Assembly (NCBI GenBank): GCA_963778025.1 | Contig: CAVZTA010000011.1 | Span: 89,482 to 153,481 of the forward strand | DNA from: CAVZTA01 sp963778025 | GTDB taxonomy: Bacteria; Chloroflexota; Limnocylindria; Limnocylindrales; CSP1-4 | DNA: 64,000 nt | Direction of reading: 5' to 3' | In this document: piece by piece, positions 9,109-21,910 of the stretch | How the letters are laid out: every line of letters starts with the position of its first letter | How positions within the stretch are numbered: position 1 is the first letter of the stretch | The notes under the pieces: generated by a model | Database searches by the model: none | Seen by the model: the letters and a program-made list of their open reading frames with translations, nothing else | What the model was told of the DNA's origin: nothing | Program-made: the position numbers and the translations under genes

Positions 9109-9570
9109 TCAGGACGATGGCGCGAGCCTGCTGCACGCCAGCTCATCGATGTACCCGACCCCACGACCGACCCTCGACACTTCGTTGGTTTCGGTGTTGA
9201 GCTCCCAGTGACCGATCCAACCGGTGCCGTCCGGCCCCACGTTGGTCGACCGGCCTGACAACGATCCGTACAGCACGCCATCGCGCTCGAAGAACCGGAT
9301 GAGCCCCGTGTCGATGTATGTCCAGCTATCCCCGTCGGCGTTCGAGTACACCCAGGTCAGGTGGTAGAACGTGGGATGGCTGGCGTCGAACGCGCCCCTC
9401 GCCCAGCCAGTCGTATGGAACGTCAGCGACGCCCCATCGCAATCGACGTCTCCGCTGAAGTCGATGATCGAGACCCGGTCTCCCGGCGGCGCAGCGCTCG
9501 CCGTCGGAACGGCTCCGAGGAGTCCGACGAGGACGACGACACCAACCACCAGCACTCTGAACCGACGCAT
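9109..9570 (-). CDS. Small secreted protein of unknown function
   Basis: The 153-residue product starts with a clear Sec signal peptide (MRRF, a valine/leucine core, then PTASAAPPGD with a likely AxA cleavage near residue 27). The mature part has two cysteines, one near residue 44 (DVDCDGAS) and one near the C-terminus (ELACSRL), and a beta-rich pattern (FYHLTWVYSNADGDSWTYID). It recalls small beta-sandwich exoproteins, but I do not recognise the family. A purine-rich GAGAGGTGAGG precedes the start. The gene lies between the two copies of a direct repeat, which suggests it arrived or was rearranged as a unit. Confidence 0.65.
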   Translation of the reverse strand: MRRFRVLVVGVVVLVGLLGAVPTASAAPPGDRVSIIDFSGDVDCDGASLTFHTTGWARGAFDASHPTFYHLTWVYSNADGDSWTYIDTGLIRFFERDGVLYGSLSGRSTNVGPDGTGWIGHWELNTETNEVSRVGRGVGYIDELACSRLAPSS

Positions 9571-10279
9571 GGCCTCACCTCTCGGACGATCGCGCGGGAC
9601 GGTCTCGCCAGTGGCTCGCCGCGGTCCGGGCGGCCGGCATGTGGGCCGCGGGTCAACGCCTCGCGCCGATACGCAGCCGTCAGGCTACTTCAGCTGCGTC
9701 AGGACCACGTCTCGGCCCTGGGGGACACGGCAGGTGTACCAACCCGATCGTCCGCCGGAGGTATCGAACTGACGACGCCTGCACCGTGGTCGCGAGCGGA
9801 CGATCCTGATCGAGCGGTTCTTGACGGTCGCCTCGGCGTCGCTGCGCGCCCGAGGCTAACCACGGTCCACGACGTCGCCGTTCGCCGCAATCGAACAGAT
9901 TCGATGGGAATCAGCCCGTCAGTTGCCTTTCGAGGTGCTTCACGACCTCCTGTTAGTCGCCCACGACGAATCCGCGGCTCATCGCGCGCTCACTACCGGT
10001 CAGACGGCTGGATCCGTTCGCGACATCCAACCATTCCGGTCGCGTACTTCGACGAGAGAACGCGCGGCTCAGCGAGTGTTCGCGAATGTCACCTGAGCCG
10101 ACGCAGGCCGGCAATGGGTGCCACCCGGTCCCAGCGTCCGACGTCGGTGGCGTTCGACATGTACGAGCAGTACGTCGCAATCCGCCGCTGTCAGCAAGGA
10201 CTACGTTTCATCGGCGCTGTGACAGCCCGCGCCGCCAGCACGGTCAGAGTTCTAGGACCGCGCCTGGCGCTGAACGCGG
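9571..10279. repeat. Intergenic region carrying direct repeat copy B (9751-10039)
   Basis: There is no intact gene in these 709 bases. Positions 9751-10039 repeat 8801-9090. The first ~110 bases still encode a degraded copy of the arginase C-terminus (recognisable as LIERFLTVASASLRARG then stop). The flanks 9571-9750 and 10040-10279 show nothing I can name. Confidence 0.65.
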
Positions 10280-10752
10280 CTAGAGCGCGTGCGACTCCAT
10301 CATCGCCCTGAGGTTCTCGAGGTCTCGCTGGAAGAGCCGCTGGAACATGACCATGAACGGCCGATCGAACGGCGTGAGGAGTCCGCCCGGCTGCATCTCC
10401 CACATCCAATCGATCCTCGTCGCCTCGCCCTCGGTCGTGAGCGTGTACCTGGTTCGACCGCTTCCGCCCCAGGACGCGCTGATGAGGCGCAGACCGAGCG
10501 CCCGGTCGGGCTCGAACTCGGTCACCTCCATGACGCTCTCCATCGTCCGCCCAGGACGCCCTTGACCACCGCCTTCCGCCGACTCCCGATGCCGACCGGT
10601 CCGTCCGTGAGCAGCTCACCCCTGATCGCGTTCGCCGCCCACCGGGGCGCAAGCGTCGGGTCGGTCAGGACGCGGAAGACGTCCTCCACAGGTCGTGCGA
10701 TGACCACGCTCATGATCGCCTTCGCCACCGGGCGGACCTCCCAAGTCGTCAT
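10280..10752 (-). CDS. SRPBCC-family (polyketide cyclase/START-like) protein, one frame break
   Basis: The N-terminal part reads VVIARPVEDVFRVLTDPTLAPRW, the classic first strand and helix of SRPBCC ligand-binding proteins, and the C-terminal part is GSGRTRYTLTTEGEATRIDW with a closing helix. The two parts lie in different frames. The join near 10552 needs one missing base (or two extra), so this is one of the few -1 breaks here. The bridged length is about 157 residues, normal for the family. The ligand is unknown. It is preceded by a vestigial VOC start with a perfect ribosome site. Confidence 0.6.
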
Positions 10753-10784
10753 GATCCGGCCGGCGGCCCGCGCGGCATCGGACC

Positions 10785-10849
10785 TTCAGTGTTGTGAGTT
10801 CGAGGTCGCTGACCGGGATGGTTGCCACGACCATCGTTGCGCCAAGCAT
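10785..10849 (-). pseudogene. Remnant of a VOC/glyoxalase gene start
   Basis: An AGGAGG ribosome-binding site seven bases before an ATG at 10849 leads into MLGATMVVATIPVSDLE, which closely resembles the first strand of VOC-family proteins. The likeness stops abruptly there, and the frame runs into the SRPBCC gene. I read it as a deletion scar: the head of a VOC gene lost its body next to the SRPBCC start. It may still act as a leader peptide for the SRPBCC gene. Confidence 0.4.
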
Positions 10850-10930
10850 GCGTCGACCTCCTGGCCCGCCGCCTCATCGAACGCGGCGATCGGTAGCCAG
10901 CGCATCATGAACCTGGCTCGACTTCGCGGC

Positions 10931-11365
10931 TCAGCCGGGCGAGATCCCGGCCGACTTGAACGCGTCGATGAGGGCATCGCTCAGCTCGGAGGCGACCGCG
11001 CGGTCGTCGATGAGCACCAGCGGGCGACGACACCCGGGACACGTGACTCCGGGCATGTCGACGTCGACCGCGATCGGCGGGACTCGCTTCAGCACGACCT
11101 CGGTCGTGACCATCACCTGCTCGTGCTGGAGGCCCTCGAGCCTGGTGTCGCACGAAGGGCAGACGAGCGTCGAGCGGAGGAGCCCCCGCCGTCGAGGGCC
11201 GACCAGCGCCTTGTGCAGCGCCTCGATGAGATCCGACCCGAAGTCCGGATACGCGAAGCGCCGGCCGCCGTCCGACGCCCGGAACGTCAGGTCCGTGAGG
11301 GTGACCGTCACCGAGCCCGCGCGACCGCTGATCGGACCGAGTCGCTGGCCCGCAGCGTCAGCCAT
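10931..11365 (-). CDS. Hypothetical protein with two-CxxC zinc-ribbon knuckles
   Basis: The intact 144-residue protein has CPSCDTR (about residue 69) and CPGCRRP (about residue 112), both on beta-hairpin-like strands (STLVCPSCDTRLEGL and DMPGVTCPGCRRPLVLI), which should bind one zinc together. The N-terminal region (VTVTLTDLTFRA) is beta-rich. I do not recognise the family. It is followed on the same strand by nothing obviously coupled; the metallo-beta-lactamase-fold gene lies upstream. Confidence 0.55.
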   Translation of the reverse strand: MADAAGQRLGPISGRAGSVTVTLTDLTFRASDGGRRFAYPDFGSDLIEALHKALVGPRRRGLLRSTLVCPSCDTRLEGLQHEQVMVTTEVVLKRVPPIAVDVDMPGVTCPGCRRPLVLIDDRAVASELSDALIDAFKSAGISPG

Positions 11366-11403
11366 GCCGAAGCATCGTCAGGATCAGCGTGGACTCCAAA
11401 GGG

Positions 11404-11949
11404 TCATCGCACGCGGAACGCGCCCCCGTGGCCCGGGATGACGATCGTCGCGACGTCGAGGATGCGCTTCCGATTGACCTCGATCGAGGCCTGGTCGTCG
11501 GCCAGCGGATCGACGACAGGTTCGCGGTCCGGCGTCCACCACAGGTGCGTCATCGCGTAGGTCTCGCCCTCCGCCTCCACGATCAGGGACGCGTCCTCGT
11601 TCGTGTGGCCCGGCGTCAGCCACAAGGTCGCATTCGGCGACAGCCGGTACCCGTCGCCCTCATGGTCGAGCCACTCATCGTTCCGATACCGCGCCCAGAA
11701 GTCGACGACCTCCGCGTTCGGGAACAAGGCGATGTTCACCGTGTGATCCGGATGGTGGTGCGACAGGAACACGTGGGTGACCGACTCCGGCGCGACATCC
11801 AGGGCAGCCAGCGGATCCAGGATCTTCGAGCGCGACGACACCATCCCGGGGTCGCACACGATCCGCGCGTCGCCGTCCCGGACGAGCACGATGGACGAGC
11901 CGACGCGGTCGGAGGCGTAGCCGGCATGGAGGAGGTCGACGGTGGTCAT
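11404..11949 (-). CDS. Metallo-beta-lactamase-fold hydrolase
   Basis: The 181-residue protein carries FLSHHHPDH (the HxHxDH zinc motif), then LTPGHT and a final IPGHGG, the standard order of metal ligands in this superfamily. It is short for the family and looks like a stand-alone hydrolase of the glyoxalase II/AHL-lactonase type; the substrate is not determinable. A TACGGT box is exactly six bases before the ATG, supporting a leaderless start. It is divergently oriented to the amidohydrolase gene, with 121 bases between. Confidence 0.75.
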   Translation of the reverse strand: MTTVDLLHAGYASDRVGSSIVLVRDGDARIVCDPGMVSSRSKILDPLAALDVAPESVTHVFLSHHHPDHTVNIALFPNAEVVDFWARYRNDEWLDHEGDGYRLSPNATLWLTPGHTNEDASLIVEAEGETYAMTHLWWTPDREPVVDPLADDQASIEVNRKRILDVATIVIPGHGGAFRVR

Positions 11950-11955
11950 GCGCGC

Positions 11956-11961
11956 ACCGTA
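11956..11961 (-). promoter_or_regulatory. -10 box, leaderless promoter of MBL-fold gene
   Basis: TACGGT is spaced six bases from the ATG at 11949, matching the leaderless pattern repeated through this window. Confidence 0.5.
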
Positions 11962-12070
11962 CGCTGCGGCGCGGGACGCGCGAGACCGTCGCGCGCGACG
12001 CATCGGCGGCTGACCCCGTACGCGCGGGTGGCATCCTCGTCGTAGCGCGCCGCTCGCCAGGAGCCTCCCG

Positions 12071-13803
12071 ATGACCGTCGCCGCCCAGACCCTCCATCCC
12101 GGTCTCGATCCGGCCACCCGCCGTGCCCGCGCGGCCGCCCGAGCCGCGGCCATCGCCGACGACGCCCCCGCCGACGTCGTCCTGACCGGCGGCGCGATCA
12201 CGACCGTGGACGCCGCCCGCAGCACCGCCGAGGCGATCGCCATCCGATATGGCCGGATCGCCGCCGTCGGGACGGCCGGCACGGTTCGGCAGCTCGTCGG
12301 CCCCAGGACCCGCGTGATCGATCTCCACGGCCGGACCGTCGTCCCGGGCTTCGGCGATTCGCATATCCACGCGGTGATGGCCGGCGTGGGGATGCGCCAG
12401 TGCGACCTCCGCGAGGCGCGCGGCCAAGCGGGATACGCCGACGTCGTCCGCCGCTACGCCGAGTCCCACCCCGACCTGCCGTGGATCGTCGGCGACGGCT
12501 GGTACATGGCCGACTTCCCGGGCGGCAATCCGCCGCGCCAGCTGCTCGACGCCGTCGTCCCCGATCGCCCCGTCTTCCTGAGCAGCCGTGACGGCCACAG
12601 CGTGTGGGTGAACTCGAAGGCGCTCGAGCTCGCGGGCGTCACGAAAGACACGAGCGACCCGCGCGACGGCGTGATCATCCGCGAGGCCGATGGCTCGCCG
12701 GCCGGGACCCTCCACGAAGGTGCCGGCAACCTCGTGGAGCGCATCGTCCCCGAGGACACGCCCGAGGACCTCATCGCCGGGCTCGGCGAGGCGCAGCGCT
12801 ACCTCCATTCGCTCGGCCTGACGCAGTGGCAGGAGGCGATCGTCAGCGACGACGGCGAGCACGCCTACCGGACGTTCGCGGCGAGAGGCGAGCTCACCGG
12901 TCGGGTCACCGGCGCCATGTGGTGGGAGCGGCGACCAGGACGCCTCGCAGATCGACCGGCTCGTCGAGCGGCGCGCGGCCGGGCCCATCGGCCGCTACCA
13001 GAGCACGAGCGTGAAGATCATGCAGGACGGGGTCCTCGAGAACTTCACGGGCGCGATGATCGACGACTACCTCGGTCCGGACGGCCGCCCGACGGGCAAC
13101 AAGGGCATCTCGCATGGTCGACCCGGAGGCGCTGAAGGGCCACGTCACGCGGCTCGACGCGCTCGGCTTCCAGGTGCATTTCCACTGCATCGGGGACCGG
13201 GCGACGCGCGAGGCGCTCGATGCGTTCGAGGCGGCGCGCGACGCGAACGGCGCGTCGGGCGGGCGCCACCACATCAGCCACATCCAGGTCATCCACCCCG
13301 ACGACATCCCGCGCTTCCGGGAGCTCGGCGTCGCGGCGAACATGCAGCCGCTGTGGGCGTGCCACGAAGGCCAGATGGACGAGCTGACCCTCCCCTTCCT
13401 GGGCGAGGAACGCGGCACCTGGCAATACCCGTTCCAGTCGCTCCGCCGGGCGGGCGCGGTGCTCGTCGCGGGCTCCGACTGGTCGGTGTCGACGCCCGAT
13501 CCGCTGCTCGAGATGGAGCTCGCCGTCAACCGCGTCTGGTACGAGTCGCGCGGGACGACGCCGCCCTTCCTGCCCGACCAGCGGCTGCCCCTGATCGACG
13601 CGCTCGCCGCGTTCACCGCGGGGACGGCCTATGTCAACCACCTCGAAGACGACACCGGCACGCTCGAGCCGGGCAAGCTCGCCGACCTCGTCGTGCTCGA
13701 CCGCGACCTGTTCGACCGGGGCGCGGGCGAGATCGGCGACGCGCGCGTGGTCGCGACGTTCGTCGAGGGCGACGCCGTGTATGAGACACCCGGTCTCGGC
13801 TGA
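12071..13803 (+). CDS. Amidohydrolase (YtcJ-like, metal-dependent), frame-broken
   Basis: After bridging two +1 insertions (near 12932 and 13113) the gene encodes about 576 residues, typical of YtcJ-like amidohydrolases. Visible motifs are the HxH pair GFGDSHIHAV, DGWYMADFPGG, HFHCIGDRA, HISHIQVIH and the catalytic Asp in VAGSDWSVSTPDP. The C-terminal strand LADLVVLDRDLF is the usual composite beta-sandwich domain. These enzymes hydrolyse amide or amide-like bonds in small molecules; the natural substrate is unknown. An AGGAG lies just before the ATG (CCAGGAGCCTCCCGATG). Confidence 0.75.
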
Positions 13804-13902
13804 CCGACTGCCACGTCGCTGACATCGGGCGGCGCATCCTGCGCACGTGACGGTGGCTTCGGTGGCGAGACCCTGTCCGGACGACCCGACGGAGGCTGCA
13901 CG

Positions 13903-14583
13903 ATGGACGACCTGAAGATGGCCACGACGCCCTGGACCGGCACGGAGCGACGCGGCGGCGAGCGGCGGATGAGCGGCTACGAATTCGGCGGCACGGAGCG
14001 GCGCGCCGGCAGCGATCGGCGCTCCTTCATCGACATCTCCGCGCCGGCCGACCCCACGCTTGCGCTATCGGACACGGCCACCCTGGGCGCGCGGGACAGT
14101 TCCCATCCCCGCGGCGGCCACGAGCACGACGCCATCCCGAGCGTCGCCGCGCTCGGCGGGCATCCCATCCATCCCTTGCTCGTGCCCTTGCCGATCGGCG
14201 CGTTCGTCCTCACGGTCGCCGCCGATGCCGCGTATGCCCTGACCCAGGATCGCTTCTTCGCACGCGCGGCGACCGCCCTGACCGCCGTCGGCATCGGAAG
14301 CGGACTGCTCGCCGCGAGCGCCGGTGCCGCCGACTTCCTGGGACGCGAACGCATCCGGGATCACCCGGCGGCGTGGCTCCATGCCGCCGGGAACGTGGGT
14401 GCCGTGGCGCTCTCCCTGGCAGGCCTCGCGATGCGTCTCCGGGAGCCGGAGAAGGTGCCGCCGGCCGCCATGGCCGCGAGCGCCGCGGTGGGCGGGCTGC
14501 TCCTCGTGACCGGCTGGCTCGGCGGCGAGCTTGCGTACCGCCATCGGGTCGGCGTGACCAAGGACCGCAGCTTCGAGGTGTGA
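13903..14583 (+). CDS. DUF2231-type membrane protein
   Basis: The intact 226-residue protein has a polar N-terminus of about 75 residues with three Arg-rich RRxG repeats, followed by GHPIHPLLVPLPIGAF, the signature of DUF2231, and four hydrophobic helices. Members are small inner-membrane proteins, sometimes linked to heme or redox proteins, with no assigned reaction. The ERRGGERR-type segments might touch membranes or nucleic acid, but that is speculation. Confidence 0.65.
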   Translation: MDDLKMATTPWTGTERRGGERRMSGYEFGGTERRAGSDRRSFIDISAPADPTLALSDTATLGARDSSHPRGGHEHDAIPSVAALGGHPIHPLLVPLPIGAFVLTVAADAAYALTQDRFFARAATALTAVGIGSGLLAASAGAADFLGRERIRDHPAAWLHAAGNVGAVALSLAGLAMRLREPEKVPPAAMAASAAVGGLLLVTGWLGGELAYRHRVGVTKDRSFEV

Positions 14584-14730
14584 CCGAGCGTCGACCGCGA
14601 ACGATCCTTCGCCACGACGGATGACGTAGCGCGTTCGAGCATCGCGGTCCATCCTCCCGCGAGCCTCGATGGTCGAGACTCCGTTCCAGCGAACCCGAAC
14701 CGACGGGTCGCGGAAAGGAGGACCCACGAC

Positions 14731-14922
14731 ATGCACGAGGCCACCGAGTTCTTCGTCGCCGTCCGGCTGCAGGAGCTGCACCGCGAAGCGAAGCGGAACC
14801 AGTTCGCCGCTGCCGATCGCCCGAGCCCGTTCCGGAAGCTCGTCGAGAGCGTCATCGAGACGCTGCGACCGTCCTCCGCGCCCGCGACGCCGGCGCTGAC
14901 CGCCTACCCGTACGCCCGATAG
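14731..14922 (+). CDS. Small hypothetical protein (63 residues)
   Basis: A strong GGAAAGGAGG ribosome site sits upstream of the ATG, and the product (MHEATEFFVAVRLQELHREA...) is an amphipathic helix followed by a Pro/Ala-rich tail. I do not recognise it. The good ribosome site and the terminator hairpin about 80 bases after the stop support a real gene. Confidence 0.5.
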   Translation: MHEATEFFVAVRLQELHREAKRNQFAAADRPSPFRKLVESVIETLRPSSAPATPALTAYPYAR

Positions 14923-15003
14923 CGGCTGACGCCGCGAGGCGACCCGGCACGAACTCCCGGGCCGCTGACGACCCGAGGCCCCGGCCTCGAACCCACCACG
15001 CAG

Positions 15004-15031
15004 GAAGCCCGTCCCGCACTGGACGGGCTTC
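15004..15031 (+). terminator. Hairpin terminator between convergent genes
   Basis: GAAGCCCGTCC and GGACGGGCTTC form an 11-bp stem around a six-base loop (CGCACT). It ends eight bases before the mobA stop, so it could serve both directions; the T-run is weak (CTTCTTCG). Confidence 0.65.
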
Positions 15032-15038
15032 TTCGCGT

Positions 15039-15677
15039 CTAGCGAAGATCGGCGAGATCCTGCGGGGAGTCGATGTCGACGAGGCTGTCCGCCGGCGGGT
15101 CGAGCGGCCGCCATTCGTCCTCCTCGAGGATCCGCGTGCGGAGCGCCTCCAGCCACGCGGTCAGGCTCCTCGCCCCGTGGCGCAGGGCGCCTTGCGCGGC
15201 GGTGGTCCCGGCGCCGGTGCGCACGGCGATCGGCAGCGGCTGGACACGGCCACGGCCCTGGAGAACGACGGCGTCGATGTCGCTTGCGTCGCCGGCGGTG
15301 AGCGTGCGGATGAGCAGCTCCAGGACGTCGGGCGAGAGCCGCGGCATGTCGCCGCCGACGACGAGCGCGATGGGCTCCCTGGCCGCCTCGAGTCCGGCGA
15401 GCACGCCGATGAGCGGCCCACCGAACGGCTCCGGGTCGTGGACCACGCGCACGCCGGCCAGGTCATCGCCGACGTCCGGCGGCCGGACCACGACCACATC
15501 GGCGGCGATGCGCCGAACGCGTTCGAGGACGTGCTCGAGGACCGGTCGACCGTCGAGGTCATGGGCGAGCTTGTCCCCGCCGAAGCGCGCCGAGCGGCCG
15601 CCCGCCAGCACGATCGCCGTGACCGCGACCCGGCCTCCCGGCCCGTGATCCGCCGGGCGGCTCAACGGACGGTCCAC
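15039..15677 (-). CDS. mobA: Molybdenum cofactor guanylyltransferase
   Basis: The nucleotidyltransferase motif AIVLAGGRSARFGGDKL opens the protein, and ALVVGGDMPRL supplies the metal-binding Asp of the MobA fold. MobA joins GMP to molybdopterin; the bis-MGD form is the cofactor of formate dehydrogenases, so its place beside the selenocysteine genes and near the FDH locus makes sense. The exact start is unclear: no ATG precedes the motif, and GTG at 15677 or TTG at 15665 are the nearest candidates. The frame is open further upstream without family likeness. It is followed by a terminator hairpin. Confidence 0.85.
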   Translation of the reverse strand: MDRPLSRPADHGPGGRVAVTAIVLAGGRSARFGGDKLAHDLDGRPVLEHVLERVRRIAADVVVVRPPDVGDDLAGVRVVHDPEPFGGPLIGVLAGLEAAREPIALVVGGDMPRLSPDVLELLIRTLTAGDASDIDAVVLQGRGRVQPLPIAVRTGAGTTAAQGALRHGARSLTAWLEALRTRILEEDEWRPLDPPADSLVDIDSPQDLADLR

Positions 15678-15829
15678 GTCGGCGGTTGCGCCGCTGGACG
15701 GCTCGACCGACCGCCGACCGGGCACTGCGACGCCGTCCGAGCCGGGGAGCGGCTCACCTGGCGGCCGGGGATGGACGCGGCGAGGCCGCCGAGCGCCCGT
15801 TGCGCCGCTGGGCGACTCGCCGGCGCGCG

Positions 15830-17731
<1,902 letters not shown>

Positions 17732-17740
17732 GATCGATCG

Positions 17741-19100
17741 CTACCGAGACGCGGCGATGGCCGCCGCGAGCGCCTCGTCGTCCGCTGGCTCGACGGTCCG
17801 GAGATCCAGCACCACGCGCCCGTCTTCGATCCGCCCGACGACCGGCGGCGTCCCGGTCCGCAGGCGCCGAAGCCGGGCGTCCGCCGACCCCGCTCCGCCG
17901 AGCGCGAGCCCGACCGACGGCAACGTCTCGCCCGGCAGCGATCCGCCACCCACCGTCGCCCGGGTGTCGACCACGTCGATGGCCTCGCCGGCGCCGACGC
18001 GTGTCCCGAGCGCGACGGCCCGCGCGCGGAGCACATCGACCGGCGTCGACAGCTGCCGCCACACCGGGATCTCCCGTGCCGCGACGCCCGCCCGGTACAG
18101 CCCCAGGGTCGCCGCGATCGCCGCGAGCATCGCCTTGTCCGGCCGCATCGCCCGCGCCAGCGGGTCCTTGCGAAGCCGCGCGACCAGCTCGCCGCGGCCG
18201 ACGATGAACCCGGCCTGCGGACCTCCGACCAGCTTGTCGCCGCTGAACGTCACGAGGTCCGCGCCGTCGGCGAGGCGCTCCGCGGGCGTCGGCTCGTGCG
18301 CCAGGCCGAACGCGGCAGTGTCCAGCAGCGCCCCGCTGCCCAGGTCGTCGACCACCAGCGCGCCGTGCTCATGCGCCAGCCGCGCGAGCGACGGCGGATC
18401 CGGCGCCTCCACGAACCCATCGAGCCGGAAGTTCGACGGGTGGACCCGCAGCACCAGTCGAGCCCGCCCATCGGCCAGCGGCTCCGCGAAGTCGGCGACG
18501 CGCGTCCGGTTCGTCGTCCCGACCTCGATCAGCTTCGCGCCGGCGCGGCGGACGATCTCGGGGATCCGCACACCCGCCGCCGATCTCGACCAGCTCCCCG
18601 CGGCTGACCGCGATCCCGCCGCGACCCGCCAGCCCGCAGGCGAGCGCCACGGCCGCCGCGTTGTTCGTCACGATGAGCGCGTCCTCGGCCCCGGTCAGCG
18701 CGATGAGGTGCTCCTCCGCGAGGCGGAAGCGGCGGCCTCGCCGTCCCGTGGCCGGGTCCAGCTCGAGGAACGACGTCCCGGCCGCGGCCGCGGCGGCCGC
18801 CTCGATCGCCGCCCGGGGCCACGCGGCTCGGCCGAGATTCGTGTGGATCAGGACGCCGGTGGCGTTGATCACGCGCGTCAGACCGGCTGCCGACTCGAAC
18901 GCGCCCAGCCGTGCGACGACGAGCGCGCCAACGCTTCGACCGACGACGCGGGCGCGCCCGCGGCGAGTCGCGGCACGCTCCTCGTCGACGACGGCCCGGG
19001 CCACGGCCAGCACCGCGCCGGGATCCCGCTCGCCGAGGGACGGCCGCGCGGCCGCCAGCACCCGTTCGACGGACGGCGGCCGCGACGCCAGCGTGGTCAT
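17741..19100 (-). CDS. selA: L-seryl-tRNA(Sec) selenium transferase
   Basis: The bridged protein of about 452 residues has VINATGVLIHTNLGRA in the N-terminal half and FSGDKLVGGPQAG with the PLP-binding lysine, both diagnostic of SelA. It converts seryl-tRNA(Sec) to selenocysteyl-tRNA(Sec) using selenophosphate. One extra G near 18572 (GGCGGG before TGTGCG) breaks the frame between VSRGELVEIGGG and RIPEIVRRAG; nothing is missing on either side. It lies 15 bases downstream of the tRNA-Sec gene and directly upstream of selB. Confidence 0.93.
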
Positions 19101-19115
19101 CGATCCTCCGTGGAC

Positions 19116-19212
19116 TGGCGGGAGCGCATGGGAGTCGAACCCACCGCGCGACGCCGAGCGCCGCGCCACCGGTGTTGAAGACCGGGGAGCCCACCGGGAC
19201 CCCTCCGCTCCC
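19116..19212 (-). tRNA. selC: tRNA-Sec (anticodon TCA)
   Basis: The 97-base minus-strand sequence folds with a GGGAGCG/CGCTCCC acceptor stem, an encoded GCCA end, an anticodon arm CCGGT-CTTCAAC-ACCGG with TCA in the seven-base loop (complement of 19176-19178), a long GC-rich variable arm and a T arm GGGTTCGACTCCC. Length and UCA anticodon identify selenocysteine tRNA rather than tRNA-Ser. It lies just upstream of selA and is probably co-transcribed with selA-selB. Confidence 0.95.
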
Positions 19213-19276
19213 ACGGCCGATGGTACGGCGGCGACGACTCCAGCCACCCGATCCGGTCCGCGCAGGCGACGCCCCG

Positions 19277-19282
19277 TACCCT
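19277..19282 (+). promoter_or_regulatory. -10 box, leaderless promoter of MFS gene
   Basis: TACCCT is six bases before the GTG at 19289, which decides that start. Confidence 0.5.
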
Positions 19283-19288
19283 TGCTGG

Positions 19289-20465
19289 GTGAATCTCACG
19301 TTCGCGCTGGCGGTCGTCGCCTTCGCGATCGGCGTCGACAACTACATCGTCGCGGCGATCCTGCCGGCCGTCGCTGCGGATCTCAACGAGCCTGTCTCGA
19401 GCGTCGGGCTCCTCGCCAGCGCGTATGCCCTGCCGACCGCGATCCTGGCGCCGGTCTTCGGCCCGCTTTCGGATCGGCGCGGCCGGCGGTTCTCGATGCT
19501 GCTCGGCCTGACCATCTTCACCGCGGCGGCGGCCGCGTGCGTCGTCGCCCCGACGCTGCCGCTCCTCATCGGTGCGCGCATCGCCAACGGGCTGGGCGCG
19601 GCGATCGCGATCCCGGCGGTGTTCGCGACCGTTGGCGACCTGCCGACGCTCGGCGCACGGGCTCGCTCGATGAGCCTCGTGGCTGGGATGTTCCCGCTGT
19701 CGACGCTGCTCGGGCTGCCCATCGGGGCGTTCGCCGCGATCGTCGGCGGCTGGCGGATGTCGTTCGTGTTCATCGTGATCGTCGCCGTCGTCGCCCTGGC
19801 GCTGGTGTTCCGGTTCACCCCGGAGACGCACGGCCGCCCGACGGTCGGGAGCTACCTCGGGGCCTACCGGACGATCCTCGAGCGGCCGCGGATGCTCCGG
19901 GTGATCGCCGTGATGTTCGTGTGGTTCATGGGCACGTTCGGGCTGTTCATCTACGTCGGCGAGTTCATCCACGAGTCGTTCGGCGTCCCGACCGACCAGG
20001 CTGGGCTCATCTACATCGCCGTCGGCGTGTCGGGCGTCATCGCGACACGCGTCAGCGGCCGGCTCATCACCGGCGTCGGGGCGCGTCGCGCGGTGCTGCT
20101 GGCCATCTCGGGCTTCGTCGATCTCGGCGTTCCTCCTCCCCCGGACCGCGGTCGCGCTGCCGCTGACGGTCGTGCTGTTCCTCTTCTGGGCGTTCTCGAC
20201 GTGGATCGGCGTGCCGGCCATCCAGACGATCGTGGCCGGGCTGTCGGAGGACGCCCGCGGGACGATGCTGGCTCTGAACACGAGCGCGCAGAGCCTGGGC
20301 CAGGTCGTCGGCCCGATCGTCACCGGCCAGATGCTCGTCCTGGGTGGGTTCGCGCTGGCCGGCCCGTACGCGGCGCTCGTCGGGCTGGTCGCGCTGGCCA
20401 TCGCGTACGCCGTCCTGCCTCGTCGGGCGAGCACGCCGGCGGTCATCGCACCGGCCGAAGGCTGA
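19289..20465 (+). CDS. MFS transporter, DHA1 family (chloramphenicol/arabinose-efflux-like)
   Basis: The bridged product of about 391 residues starts with a helix FAIGVDNYIVAAILPAVA and has the loop 2-3 motif GPLSDRRGRRFS and the segment GARIANGLGAAIAIPAVFA, typical of 12-helix drug or sugar efflux proteins. One extra G near 20118 breaks the frame; the last third (IQTIVAGLSEDARG onward) resumes in the next frame and ends normally. Substrate unknown. It runs divergently from selC-selA-selB and is followed by the antiporter gene. Confidence 0.75.
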
Positions 20466-20598
20466 CCAGCGGTCCGCGCCATCATGAGGATCGTCCGCAG
20501 TCGACGCGCGGCGCACAGAGGAGCATCGATCGTGGCGCGAGATCCGGACCGGTTCCGCCTGCCGATCCGCCACCGACCCCCGATCGAGCGGCACCCAC

Positions 20599-21879
<1,281 letters not shown>

Positions 21880-21897
21880 CCTTCGCCCGGCCGCGCC

Positions 21898-21903
21898 TAT
21901 CAT
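21898..21903 (+). promoter_or_regulatory. -10 box, leaderless promoter of selD
   Basis: TATCAT lies seven bases before the GTG at 21911, inside the short gap after the antiporter gene, so selD probably has its own promoter and a leaderless mRNA. Confidence 0.5.
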
Positions 21904-21910
21904 CGGCGTC

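Noticed and set aside
8801..10039. Insertion sequence or integron between the direct repeats
   Set aside because: No transposase or integrase gene and no terminal inverted repeats are present; only one small secreted-protein gene lies between the copies.
19116..19212. tRNA-Ser
   Set aside because: The long variable arm is shared with tRNA-Ser, but the anticodon is TCA, the length is 97 bases and it is next to selA-selB, so it is tRNA-Sec.
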